From the NCBI RefSeq assembly GCF_000227295.1, contig NZ_JH165054.1, positions 1,751,577-1,815,576 on the forward strand: DNA of 64,000 nt, written 5' to 3'. Of this stretch, positions 35,120-44,474 are shown one piece after another. Made by a program: the position numbers and the translations under genes. Numbering within the stretch: position 1 is the stretch's first letter; each line of letters opens with the position of its first letter. The DNA comes from Cutibacterium avidum ATCC 25577. Its GTDB lineage: Bacteria; Actinomycetota; Actinomycetes; Propionibacteriales; Propionibacteriaceae. The notes under the pieces were generated by a model. It was given only the letters and a program-made list of their open reading frames with translations. It was not told the origin of the DNA and did not search any database.

Positions 35120-38100
35120 GGTGACCTCCCAAACACTCGCTGATGGCCTCGACGAGTTCCGGCTTTGGATGCCAGGTGAACACTCCCTGCGGCATCCCCA
35201 TCTCCGGAGCTGGGCGACCGGCCATCCCTCGAACGAAGAGATACCCAATCGGACCGAGGTGACGGGCAGGGTCGTACCCGGTAAGGCTCGCCGAGAGGAA
35301 ACGATGCAGGGCAGCCGAATACAACAGTCCCTGAAGGGGATAGTGAGAGCTGAACATCATGGCGCGCATGGTGTCGGTGTCGTACATGTCGGCCCGAAGT
35401 TTCCGAGCGCCGGGAACCCGATTCGTCTTGTAGTCGACCACGAGGTGGCGTCCATCCGGTCGTCTCAGGACGGCATCAATCGAACCGGTGAGGAACCCTC
35501 GCAGAGTCTGGTCACTGTTGGGTATGTGGGCCAGGGCGTCCCCATAACCATTGATCGGATCGTCAGATGGCACCAAACCTGGATCCCTGAGCAGAGCTGC
35601 CAGATCGGCCATCGTCGCTGCCAGACCAGATTGGGACATCGCCAACTCGAAGTTCATCTCCGCGAGTCGGTCGTCGGGGGAGAAGCTCGACAAGGACATG
35701 CCCGGCGCCAGGTCGCCAAGATCAGTCCGCAGAACCTGTTCCAAGCCGTTGGCAAGATCTGTTGCAGGGACGTCCGGCAATGGCGTGGTGCGCAGAGTTC
35801 TGCGGGTGATCGCGAGGACCTCGTTGAACAAATCCGCAGAACCGGTGTCGACGTATTCAAGGACTGTGTGTACCAGGGTGCCGAAGGAGGTGCCGCCTGG
35901 GAGTCCGCAGAGGCCTGGTGCAGTGGTGTCGGGGGACTCGTCGTCCTCAGGTTCGTCAGTCAAAGTGGTCGGCAGAGGAGCGAGGACGGAGCCATGAAGC
36001 TCGGCAGTCAATCCCGAGTACGAGGTTCGGACGAAGTCGAGGTCGAGGGGTCGTGTCAGAGAACGAGGAGCCGCAATGCTCCGATGCTCGGCGTCCGATG
36101 CTCGAGTGAGCTGTTTCTGATTTGCGGGTGCAATGGCTGTCGTGACTGGCCCTGAGTTGAGCCAGGGGAGGGTACCGGGATCAGTTCCGGCCCTGCCAAG
36201 GCTGAGTTCGCCAGTGGAACGGTCCATCTCGACCAGACGTTGGAAGGCCGACCATCGATTGCGTCGTGAGCATGGAGACCACCACAACCGAACGGCTGAT
36301 CGAGCTCGGGTGAGAGCGACGTAGAGAAGTCGCAGATTCTCGCCACGCTCATCCTCCTCGTGGTTCTCAATCGCCATGGTGCGATCAATCCCCTGGGAGG
36401 AAATGTCGAGTACTCGGCGCTGCCCGTCATGCCAGACAACCGGCCCGCTGATGTTCTTTCTCGGCGCCCATCCATTGGCGATGTCAGGCAGCAGGACGAC
36501 GGGGAACCCCAACCCCTTCGCCTCATGAATGGTCATGACGTTGACGGCCTGATGGTCGCTGTCGAGACGACGGGGGTCATCGTCACCAGCTCGTCGTTGC
36601 TGATCGCGTATCCATCCGGCAGTTGCCATCGGCGTCAATCTGGCCTCGGCAGCCGCGGTGTGGGCCTTTTGAGCGACCTGGCGGAGGTCGGTGACGTATC
36701 GCTCGCCCCCGCTCATGCTGACTAGACGATCCAACACCCCTGGTCGGTGGAGGGCCGCTTCGACGGTGCCCCACACTCCGATGCTGGGCCACACGCTCGC
36801 CCAACGGGCCACGTCGATGGCGAGGTCGGAACGCACCCTTGAATCCGATGCCGCGAGGTCAGCAGGGGTTGCACCAATGAGGTCAGACAGGCACAACCGG
36901 GTGCGCAGCCTCTCGTCAGTGTTGTCGAGAGCTTCCAGGAGAATGACGAGATCCTCGGCGGCCTGGGAAGACCACACCGGTGATGCTCCGGAGAAGACAG
37001 CGGGCTGATTGGCCCGTGACAAGGCAGCAGCGATCTCCGCACCTCTCCTGCGCGTCCTGACGAGGATGGCGATGTCGTTGGGGCGAAGTGGCCTGTCCTG
37101 CTCATCCTCGTCATGGATGATCGTGCCGCCTTCCAGCATCATGATGACTTGATTGACGAGATCCTCGGTGACGAGGCGATCCGAGGTCGTGGCATCCAGT
37201 TGCCCGTCGAGAGGGGCTTGGAGACAACGGATTTGGAATGGTTGTGACCAGCTGTACCGGTGAGTCTGCGAGGTCCCAGTGCCGATTCGTGACGTCGGGT
37301 GACGAGCGGTGACCGATTCCATGGCGATCCCGCGTCCTAGCTGTGCGTTGCCGAAAAGGGTACTGATCGCCTCGACGATGGGCTTGTCCGCCCGGTAGTT
37401 GACGTCGAGATGGAGGACGTGCTCAGCGGAATTCGCGGCGTCCTGATAGGCGTAGATGTCGGCGCCGCGAAATGCATAGATGGACTGTTTGGGATCTCCG
37501 ATGAGCCACAAGTTGCTGTGTCCGTGAAATGACCGGTGCAAGATTTCCCACTGGAGAGGATCTGTGTCCTGGAACTCATCAATCATGACCAGGGAGAAGC
37601 GCCGTGCCAACGTCGCACATGCCATCGGGCCACGTACCGGATTTCGCAGTGCTCCGACAAGATCTCCGATGAGGTCGTCAAAGGTATGTATTGCTCGCTT
37701 TCGCGAGCGCTTTCGTACCTCGTCACGCACGGACATGGCCCAGCCAACATCGGGCGACATGGCTTCCACATCTGTCGCGATCGGCACCTCGCCATACCTG
37801 ACGGCAACGTCCCTGGACAGATCCCGCTTGTCAAGGACAGAAGGAGGTCGGTCAGCATCGAGATGTCGAGCCAGATAAAAGTCGTCAGACACCTCGTTGG
37901 CCACTGGAGTGAGGTCGGCCATCAGGACTGACGACGGGTCGTGGTCTGACAGGACTCCCAACTCGGCGAGCATTCGGGAGGCGAACTCGTGGGTGGTCGT
38001 GATGACGGCCCGGTCGAAGGAGTCGAGGGCCGCCTCCACACGTTTCAACCCTTCTGCGCCGAGGCTCATCACGGAGTCATCGCAGGCGTCTGCAGACTTC

Positions 38101-38345
38101 CGGCGACCCGCGAGCAGGGATGCGGTGCTGACAAGGCGTTCATACACTCGGCCACGCAGCTCCCGAGCTGCCGATCGGTTGAAGGTGACCAGGAGGAGAT
38201 TCTCGATGTTCACCATTCCGGTAGCGATCGCTTTGGCGCACACCGCCGAGATCGTCCAGGTTTTCCCAGTTCCCGCGCTCGCAGCCAACAGGACCGTTCC
38301 CTGAGGTAGCGGATCAACGATGTTGAATGAGGCCTTCGTCGTCAT
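35112..38345 (-). CDS. recB: Exodeoxyribonuclease V beta subunit RecB
   Basis: RecB is the 3'-5' helicase and nuclease of RecBCD. Motifs: LAASAGTGKTWTISAV (Walker A near residue 25), TFNRSAARELRGRV, LVMIDEFQDTDPLQWEIL, IGDPKQSIYAFRGADIYAY, MTIHEAKGLGFPVVLLPD and LYVALTRARSAVRLWW. The nuclease at the C-terminus shows GTLVHTVLEYV, GSIDAVLRRPDGRHLVVDYKTNR and a Tyr-rich final helix, so catalytic Asp and Lys are present. Length is 1077 residues. The ATG at 38345 overlaps the recC stop by four bases (ATGA), giving the order recC-recB-recD with tight coupling. Confidence 0.94.
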   Translation of the reverse strand: MTTKASFNIVDPLPQGTVLLAASAGTGKTWTISAVCAKAIATGMVNIENLLLVTFNRSAARELRGRVYERLVSTASLLAGRRKSADACDDSVMSLGAEGLKRVEAALDSFDRAVITTTHEFASRMLAELGVLSDHDPSSVLMADLTPVANEVSDDFYLARHLDADRPPSVLDKRDLSRDVAVRYGEVPIATDVEAMSPDVGWAMSVRDEVRKRSRKRAIHTFDDLIGDLVGALRNPVRGPMACATLARRFSLVMIDEFQDTDPLQWEILHRSFHGHSNLWLIGDPKQSIYAFRGADIYAYQDAANSAEHVLHLDVNYRADKPIVEAISTLFGNAQLGRGIAMESVTARHPTSRIGTGTSQTHRYSWSQPFQIRCLQAPLDGQLDATTSDRLVTEDLVNQVIMMLEGGTIIHDEDEQDRPLRPNDIAILVRTRRRGAEIAAALSRANQPAVFSGASPVWSSQAAEDLVILLEALDNTDERLRTRLCLSDLIGATPADLAASDSRVRSDLAIDVARWASVWPSIGVWGTVEAALHRPGVLDRLVSMSGGERYVTDLRQVAQKAHTAAAEARLTPMATAGWIRDQQRRAGDDDPRRLDSDHQAVNVMTIHEAKGLGFPVVLLPDIANGWAPRKNISGPVVWHDGQRRVLDISSQGIDRTMAIENHEEDERGENLRLLYVALTRARSAVRLWWSPCSRRNRWSAFQRLVEMDRSTGELSLGRAGTDPGTLPWLNSGPVTTAIAPANQKQLTRASDAEHRSIAAPRSLTRPLDLDFVRTSYSGLTAELHGSVLAPLPTTLTDEPEDDESPDTTAPGLCGLPGGTSFGTLVHTVLEYVDTGSADLFNEVLAITRRTLRTTPLPDVPATDLANGLEQVLRTDLGDLAPGMSLSSFSPDDRLAEMNFELAMSQSGLAATMADLAALLRDPGLVPSDDPINGYGDALAHIPNSDQTLRGFLTGSIDAVLRRPDGRHLVVDYKTNRVPGARKLRADMYDTDTMRAMMFSSHYPLQGLLYSAALHRFLSASLTGYDPARHLGPIGYLFVRGMAGRPAPEMGMPQGVFTWHPKPELVEAISECLGGHHA

Positions 38346-41300
38346 GCCATACTCCCGGGATGAGCGAATCGAGCCATCGAAGGTGGTGAGAATCCAGTAC
38401 CTTGCGATGCCCGAATGATGGGGTCGAACAACCACCCGGAAAGCTCCTCAAGAGTGGTGCCGAGTTCATGACAGCGGGTGATCAGCTCGGTGACGTCAGT
38501 GCCCAGGAATGCTGCCCAGTTTGGATCACGCTCCCGGGACCACTGCACTTGCAGTGCACTGGCGCCGGTGCGGTAGTCATTGCGAGCCATGGGAGACAGG
38601 CCTACCAGGGCATGGGCTAGTTTGACGGGTAGGGGGATGAACTGCTGGTTGCTCCACCATGCCAGACGTGCCAGACCGGCGAGAACCCCGCGTGCGTGTT
38701 CGGGGTCCGGAGCCACCATCCTTCGAACCCCGTCGCTCGAGACCAGAGTCCCGAACCATCCGACCTCGTCAGTGGCAATGGCGACCGCGAGGAGGTCAAC
38801 CCACAGATCAAGTATTGGCCTGGCATTCGCACGTGTCGCGACAGCATGAACGATCTGATTGTTCCTCACGCCGACACGGCCTCGCAGTGAGACCACATGC
38901 ATCGGATCAACGATGAGACCATCAGGCCACGTCAATGGCGGGTTGTCACCGTCAATGAGATCAAGGTTGATTTCTATGAATCGTTCATCGTGACCACCAC
39001 GAAGTTCCTTGGCCGTCTGCGAAATACGCATCGCATCGTCTGCCAAGGAACTGACGATTCGCTGCCCCAAGCGGCCTGGGGGAGTTGACCCGCGCAAACG
39101 CTCGGCGTTGATGGCATCTTCTGGGTTCGAACCATGTTCGAGGTCCGCGAGTATCCGAGAACGGATCCAGTACTTGTCCAACGATGTCGGGGCAAGGGGG
39201 AGGTCGACTGGCAACTCCGTGTTTCTCTCGTTGGCTGGCGCACCTGCCCGTGCCCGGAGCAATGTCCGAGCGGGGTGAGACAGCGCCAGGGTGAGATCGG
39301 TTGGCGACATCCGTGATTCGGGAAGCTCCGTCACCGGTGGTAGGACAACGCGTTCACGACGTCGCTGCGAACCAGGCTGGCATCGTGCCGCGTGGGCTGC
39401 GGTGTGATCGAAACCGCGCCACCATACACCGTTTCCATCGCAGAACTCATCAGGCGAGAAGGGCTGCAAACCGTGATCGACGGAGCGGGCAGTGACGGAC
39501 CTCATCTCCAGTGACTGCGTGAGGGTCGTTGTGAATGGGCCAGGCAGGACGGCCAGGTTGGTCACAGCGTTTCGAGCCTGTCGCACGACGATGAGGCGGC
39601 TCCTTGCCGACAGAGCAACGTCAAGTAGGTCCTGGCGTGCTCTCGCAGTCGGGTCAAGGCAGTCATCGCGCAACCCTTGAAGCTGGTCGGTCCGAATGAC
39701 GTCTTGATCAGGGTCAACGACGATGACGACTTGATGATCAATGGGAGAAAGGTCCCCGGGACGACAAACGTGAAGCGAACCGTCGAACCATGTGTGACGA
39801 CCGTGATGTGTGCGCGACAACCAGATCAGAAGATCAATGATCTCCTGGCGATCGAAAAGTCGATTCTCGGCAGCCACGTCAAGACCGGTCAGAAGGGAGA
39901 GGGTGTCAAGGACCGATCGCGGAGCATCGCTGGGCGCGGCGGTGAGGTTGTCGACGATGTCGCTGATGCGAGTCAACCACGTGGTGATTGGCGCGGGTGC
40001 CTCGGTGTCCAGAAACGCCTTGCGTAATCGCGATACCAGTTCGGCCAGCTTCCCGACCACTGGGATCGTGGTGGAACCGACGTCAGTAATGGGTGTGACG
40101 GTACCGAGGTGGGTGGGAGGAGCCGACGACATCGCGATGGCGAGCACCATGCGCTCGATTCCGGCCAACCAAGTCGACTGCCTGATGCGACCCAGCCCGG
40201 CAACCTCACGAGCCGCTGGATCAATTCCCCATCGGATGTCGGCCTGGCTCACCAGCCGTTCAATGGTTTCCTGGTCATCGTCGGAGAATCCGAAACGTGC
40301 CCTCACAGCCGGCATAGCGCACAGATTGAGGAGATCTTGCCCAGTCGCGCGAGAAGACGCCAGACCAAGGACGGTTGTGACGGCTTCGGTCACCGGATTG
40401 ACGCGATCCTGGGGAGGGGGAGTCGTGAACCGGATTTGGTTGGCCGGATGACTGACATCCGCCATGGTGCTTGCGGACAACAGGTGCGCGGTATCCTGAC
40501 GCCCCGAACAGACGATGACGACGTCCCTTGGCTGAACCGTCTCGTCGTCGGCAAGAACTGCGCAGACGATGTCGCGGATGACCTCTGCCTGACGGTCCGG
40601 CCCATGGCAGTTGTGGATCTCGACGGGGGCTAACTCGTCGCCTGGAGCGCCCGGGGCTTCACTCGTCGCCGGAAGCAATGATGCGGTCCACCTCGTGGTC
40701 GTCGTGGTGCGCAGGCGGTCGAAGGTGCGCCACGGATCGTCATGTCCAATGGCGTGGTCGAGGTGGACGATCGTGATGGTGCGTGATGCTGCTAGTGCTT
40801 CGGCCAGCTCGACGTCATGATGGGGCAGAGCCGTCGATGAGAACCACACGATGGGTGCACCGGAGGAGGTTTCTTGGCCTCGCAGTGCGTTGACCAACAT
40901 CTCGTGTCTGGTCACCGGATCGGCAACGGAGCAGGAATCGGCGAGCAGGGCACGCCAGAGTGGGGCCCACCAGGATCGGGCGGGATCCAGGGGGGCACCA
41001 GCGAGATCGACGTCATGTCCATCGTCGCGTCCAGGGCCGTGGCCTTGTGCCCAGGTTCGCAACACCTCGTGGGAGTCTCGGGCGAGCGCCGTCAAGGCTT
41101 CTGCGGCTTGTCGGGCTGTCGTCCATGATGCACGTGGAATGCCTTGTCGAAGGCTGGCATCGACATGAGCGGAGACGATCTCGAAACCTGGGGAATCAGT
41201 CTCGATGATGCGCGCAATGCGTAACGCCAACGGCCCAGGGCGCCACGGATCCTCGTCGCGCCCAATCCCGAGGAGCTGTTCTTCGAGGTGGGTTCGAAGA

Positions 41301-41500
41301 CCGTGGGGCGTGGTCGACTGGATGCCAGCGGCAATGCCATGGCGGCGGGCAAGGGATTGCAGCAGAGCGCGGGAATGGGCGGTGCTGGGTGCTACGAGCA
41401 GCGGACGGACGAAAGGGTCCTCAGTGGGTTGCGCAAGGGCCGTCGTCACAGCTTCTCGGACCTGGTGCCAGGTACGAACCACCTTCACCACACCTGCCAT
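38342..41500 (-). CDS. recC: Exodeoxyribonuclease V gamma subunit RecC
   Basis: RecC splits the DNA strands and recognises Chi in E. coli RecBCD; it is an inactivated helicase-nuclease. The 1052-residue protein shows the expected N-terminal region (PLLVAPSTAHSRALLQSLARRHGI), a segment similar to TPHGLRTHLEEQLLG, and a poorly conserved body without Walker motifs. Family assignment rests on this overall pattern, size and operon position upstream of recB and recD. The ATG at 41500 has GGAGGTG five bases upstream. It is divergent from uvrD2. The Chi-like sequence recognised in this organism cannot be inferred here. Confidence 0.88.
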   Translation of the reverse strand: MAGVVKVVRTWHQVREAVTTALAQPTEDPFVRPLLVAPSTAHSRALLQSLARRHGIAAGIQSTTPHGLRTHLEEQLLGIGRDEDPWRPGPLALRIARIIETDSPGFEIVSAHVDASLRQGIPRASWTTARQAAEALTALARDSHEVLRTWAQGHGPGRDDGHDVDLAGAPLDPARSWWAPLWRALLADSCSVADPVTRHEMLVNALRGQETSSGAPIVWFSSTALPHHDVELAEALAASRTITIVHLDHAIGHDDPWRTFDRLRTTTTTRWTASLLPATSEAPGAPGDELAPVEIHNCHGPDRQAEVIRDIVCAVLADDETVQPRDVVIVCSGRQDTAHLLSASTMADVSHPANQIRFTTPPPQDRVNPVTEAVTTVLGLASSRATGQDLLNLCAMPAVRARFGFSDDDQETIERLVSQADIRWGIDPAAREVAGLGRIRQSTWLAGIERMVLAIAMSSAPPTHLGTVTPITDVGSTTIPVVGKLAELVSRLRKAFLDTEAPAPITTWLTRISDIVDNLTAAPSDAPRSVLDTLSLLTGLDVAAENRLFDRQEIIDLLIWLSRTHHGRHTWFDGSLHVCRPGDLSPIDHQVVIVVDPDQDVIRTDQLQGLRDDCLDPTARARQDLLDVALSARSRLIVVRQARNAVTNLAVLPGPFTTTLTQSLEMRSVTARSVDHGLQPFSPDEFCDGNGVWWRGFDHTAAHAARCQPGSQRRRERVVLPPVTELPESRMSPTDLTLALSHPARTLLRARAGAPANERNTELPVDLPLAPTSLDKYWIRSRILADLEHGSNPEDAINAERLRGSTPPGRLGQRIVSSLADDAMRISQTAKELRGGHDERFIEINLDLIDGDNPPLTWPDGLIVDPMHVVSLRGRVGVRNNQIVHAVATRANARPILDLWVDLLAVAIATDEVGWFGTLVSSDGVRRMVAPDPEHARGVLAGLARLAWWSNQQFIPLPVKLAHALVGLSPMARNDYRTGASALQVQWSRERDPNWAAFLGTDVTELITRCHELGTTLEELSGWLFDPIIRASQGTGFSPPSMARFAHPGSMA

Positions 41501-41676
41501 CGGGGCACCTCCTCGTGACGACTCGGCCTTGTCCTGAAATGTTGGAGACCGAACTGGTGAGTCAGTCTAGGGCTGCTGTCGGACAGGTTTCGGTGCAGTC
41601 GGTGGCACAGGAGCGGAACATCGCGGCGGAACATGCCGTCGCGGAGCTGTCGGTGCGTGCCCCTATGGTGATCGCC

Positions 41677-43746
41677 GTGAGAACCCAGTCGGCAGATGCG
41701 ATCCTGGCAGCACTGGATCCTGAGCAGGTCAAGGTTGCTAAGACCTTCGACGTTCCGGTGTGTGTCATCGCTGGTGCCGGAACGGGAAAGACTCGCGCTG
41801 TCACCCATCGCATCGCCTACGGAGCCGCGACAGGGAAGCTCGACCCGCGCCGGACCCTTGCGGTGACCTTCACCACCAAGGCCGCCGGCACGATGAAGGG
41901 ACGACTCGCTGATCTCGGCGTGGTGGGGGTTCAGGCTCGCACCATTCATTCGGCCGCCCTGCGCCAGATCAAGTTCTTCTGGCCGCGCGCCTACAACTGT
42001 GAGTTGCCACCGGTGAGTGATTCCAGGTTCTCCATGGTCGCCGAGGCAGCCCGACGCATTGGTCTGGGAAATGACAAGGCACTGGTACGGGACCTGTCCG
42101 CCGAGATTTCCTGGGCGAAGGTCTCGAATGTCCCCAACGAACAATATGCAGCCTTGGCGCGAACGGAAGGACGAGTCGTGGCCGGGGTTTCGGCCACCGA
42201 TGTCGGTAGGGTCCTGGCTGGATACGAAGCGGTCAAACGGGAACGTTGCGTCATTGATCTGGATGACATCCTGCTGTGTGCCGTCGGAATGATGGTCCAG
42301 CACCGGGACATCACGGAGGAAATCCGCTCCCGCTATCAGCACTTCGTCGTCGACGAGTATCAGGATGTTTCTCCTCTCCAGCACCGATTGCTCGAGCTGT
42401 GGTTCGGCGACCGCAATGATGTGTGCGTTGTCGGGGATCCCCACCAGGCCATTCACTCCTACGCTGGTGCACGTGCTGACTACCTGATGAATTTCGTGGC
42501 AGATCATCCGGGTGCGAAACGTATCGACCTGGTCCGGAACTATCGTTCGACCCCGGAGATCATCCGGCTGGCCAATGAGGTTCTCGTCAACCGTATGACC
42601 CCGGACGAAGCTCCCGAGCACGGCAGGGGGGTGACCTTGGTTTCTCGTGGCCGGTCGGGTTCCGAACCGGTCTACCAAGCGCTCGGTGACGACTCCTCCG
42701 AGGCTTCGGCGATCGCGATGTGGGTGGAATCCCGTCATTCCGCGGGGATTCCGTGGTCTGAGATTGCCGTTTTGTACCGGATCAATTCTCAGGCATCCCA
42801 CCTTGAGGCGGCGTTCGCCGAGCGGTCCATCCCATACCTGGTCAAGGGATCCGAGCGGTTCTACGAGAGGCGGGAGGTGCGTCGCACTCTCGATGCTCTC
42901 GTTCGGATCGTCGCCGATGAACCCGGGGCCGACGCCCTGCCCGCTTTCGATCGCCTTCTTGTTTCGCAAGGGTGGACGACCGCTGCTCCTCAGGGAGAGG
43001 GGGAGGTGAGGCAGCGGTGGGAATCGCTGCAGGCACTCCGTGACTTGGCGGCCTCGGCTGTCGAGGAGGGGACGGCAACTCTGGCGGATTTGGCCACTGT
43101 GTTCTCCCGGCGAGCTGCCACCCAGGAGGCCCCTGTCGGAGACGGCGTCACCCTTGCGACATTGCACGCGTCGAAGGGTCTTGAATGGGATGTTGTTGCC
43201 CTGTACGGGATGAGCGACGCCATGGTGCCGTTCATCATGGCTGAAACTCCCGTCGAGATTGCCTCGGAACGACGTCTGCTCCATGTCGGAGTCACGAGGG
43301 CTCGTCGAGACCTGTGGGTTTCGTATTCCTGGTCGGGTTCGGACCGAGACCGTCAGGGTATCTCGCGCTTCCTGCGGGGATTGCCCGGGACCGGAAATGC
43401 GTCGACCAAACCCCCACGCCACCGCAAACGTCGCGCCACCGTTGCAGTGTGCTCGGTCTGTGGAGAGGCGTTGACGGCTGCCCGGGATCGCAAACTTGGC
43501 CACCACATTGCTTGCGAGGTCGGGGTTGACCCGACACTGGTCGAGCGGTTGCGCGAATGGCGCAGCAAACGAGCGGAGTCGGATCGTGTGCCCGCCTTCG
43601 TCATTCTCACCGATGCCACTCTGCTCAGCGTGGCCGAGAAGCGGCCAGATTCGGTGGAGGGACTGCTGCAGGTGCCTGGTATCGGCCGACGCAAGGCCGA
43701 TCATTACGCAGCTGATCTCATCAAGGTATTGCACGACGCCTCCTGA
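41677..43746 (+). CDS. uvrD2: ATP-dependent DNA helicase UvrD2
   Basis: UvrD2 is a 3'-5' superfamily 1 helicase essential in mycobacteria. The motor motifs are VCVIAGAGTGKTRAVTHRI, FTTKAAGTMKGRL, HFVVDEYQDVSPLQHRLLEL, VGDPHQAIHSYAGA, LATLHASKGLEWDVVAL and LLHVGVTRARRDLW. After the motor comes a zinc-like cluster, CSVCGEALTAARDRKLGHH followed by IAC, in which one position of the expected tetracysteine is His, then an HRDC domain (LREWRSKRAESDRVPAF...LLQVPGIGRRKADHY). The start chosen is GTG 41677 because it places Walker A as far from the N-terminus as in mycobacterial UvrD2; ATG 41539 and 41665 are alternatives. Its end overlaps the convergent gene by 43 bp. Confidence 0.9.
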   Translation: MRTQSADAILAALDPEQVKVAKTFDVPVCVIAGAGTGKTRAVTHRIAYGAATGKLDPRRTLAVTFTTKAAGTMKGRLADLGVVGVQARTIHSAALRQIKFFWPRAYNCELPPVSDSRFSMVAEAARRIGLGNDKALVRDLSAEISWAKVSNVPNEQYAALARTEGRVVAGVSATDVGRVLAGYEAVKRERCVIDLDDILLCAVGMMVQHRDITEEIRSRYQHFVVDEYQDVSPLQHRLLELWFGDRNDVCVVGDPHQAIHSYAGARADYLMNFVADHPGAKRIDLVRNYRSTPEIIRLANEVLVNRMTPDEAPEHGRGVTLVSRGRSGSEPVYQALGDDSSEASAIAMWVESRHSAGIPWSEIAVLYRINSQASHLEAAFAERSIPYLVKGSERFYERREVRRTLDALVRIVADEPGADALPAFDRLLVSQGWTTAAPQGEGEVRQRWESLQALRDLAASAVEEGTATLADLATVFSRRAATQEAPVGDGVTLATLHASKGLEWDVVALYGMSDAMVPFIMAETPVEIASERRLLHVGVTRARRDLWVSYSWSGSDRDRQGISRFLRGLPGTGNASTKPPRHRKRRATVAVCSVCGEALTAARDRKLGHHIACEVGVDPTLVERLREWRSKRAESDRVPAFVILTDATLLSVAEKRPDSVEGLLQVPGIGRRKADHYAADLIKVLHDAS

Positions 43747-44474
43747 GGCGGCCAGCAGTGACAACCGGGCTGGGCCGGCACGACGAGACTGCGTTCTCCG
43801 GCGTTCGTACGTACCTGGACGGACTTCGCGCGATAGACGTCTGAGTCATCGCGAAGAGCGCCAGCTGTGGCTTCGATCTGGTTCACCAGCCACGCAGTGA
43901 CGGCCGGATCGTGGCTGTCTCCCGTCGTCGTACGGGCCATCGTCACCCAGTCGGGGTCGTGCGCAGCCAGTGCCATGTCTGCGCAGTGTTGGCATCCGGG
44001 GTGGTGATCGTTGATCGGTCCGAGAACACCCCAGCGATGGCGTCCCCAGGCAATGACCGACGGGACGCCGGCTCGATGGCACTGTTCGGCGATGTCACGT
44101 CCCCCGAGCAGGGTCCTTGGACAGATCACGACGACGTGAACCACGGGGCAGGACGCCCCGGACACACACCGAAGGTCACGGAAGCTCCCGGGCTGCCGGC
44201 CACGCATCCACGTCGTCACCTCGATACGTCGTGCCTCCAGACCGCGGACGATGTCTTGGGAGACGCCGTCATCACTGACAACGGCTACCCGTAGGCCGGT
44301 CGGCATCGTCACCATTCCGGACTCGTGAAGGCGACTTGCGACGTCTGCAGGAACATCGACGTGTCCGTCATAGCTTGCTCGCACGCCTCGCAGCCGAAAT
44401 GATCGACCGTCTGGAGCAAGCAGACGCAATCCGCCCGGTACGGGCGTCCAGGGACAATCAAGTTCAACACGCAT
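43704..44474 (-). CDS. Cyclodehydratase/ThiF-like (TOMM-type) protein
   Basis: The 256-residue protein resembles the actinobacterial proteins annotated as TOMM-precursor leader-binding or bacteriocin-cyclodehydratase-domain proteins that are often encoded beside uvrD2. The C-terminal half has an E1/ThiF-like alpha-beta fold: VHVVVICPRTLL, AGVPSVIAWGRHRWGVLGPIN, then HHPGCQHCADMALAAHDPDWVTM, which matches the usual GPLVxPGxxxCLxCLDLHRxDRDPxWP block and keeps a CxxC pair, probably zinc-binding. No thiazole/oxazole precursor peptide, YcaO partner or dehydrogenase is nearby, so a peptide-modifying role is unlikely to be complete here. Start ATG 44474 fits the fold; the frame stays open through the repeat array upstream. 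Confidence 0.65.
   Translation of the reverse strand: MRVELDCPWTPVPGGLRLLAPDGRSFRLRGVRASYDGHVDVPADVASRLHESGMVTMPTGLRVAVVSDDGVSQDIVRGLEARRIEVTTWMRGRQPGSFRDLRCVSGASCPVVHVVVICPRTLLGGRDIAEQCHRAGVPSVIAWGRHRWGVLGPINDHHPGCQHCADMALAAHDPDWVTMARTTTGDSHDPAVTAWLVNQIEATAGALRDDSDVYRAKSVQVRTNAGERSLVVPAQPGCHCWPPQEASCNTLMRSAA

Noticed and set aside
43704-44474. Thiazole/oxazole-modified peptide biosynthetic cluster
   Set aside because: Only one cyclodehydratase-like gene is present; no precursor peptide, YcaO, dehydrogenase or exporter nearby.
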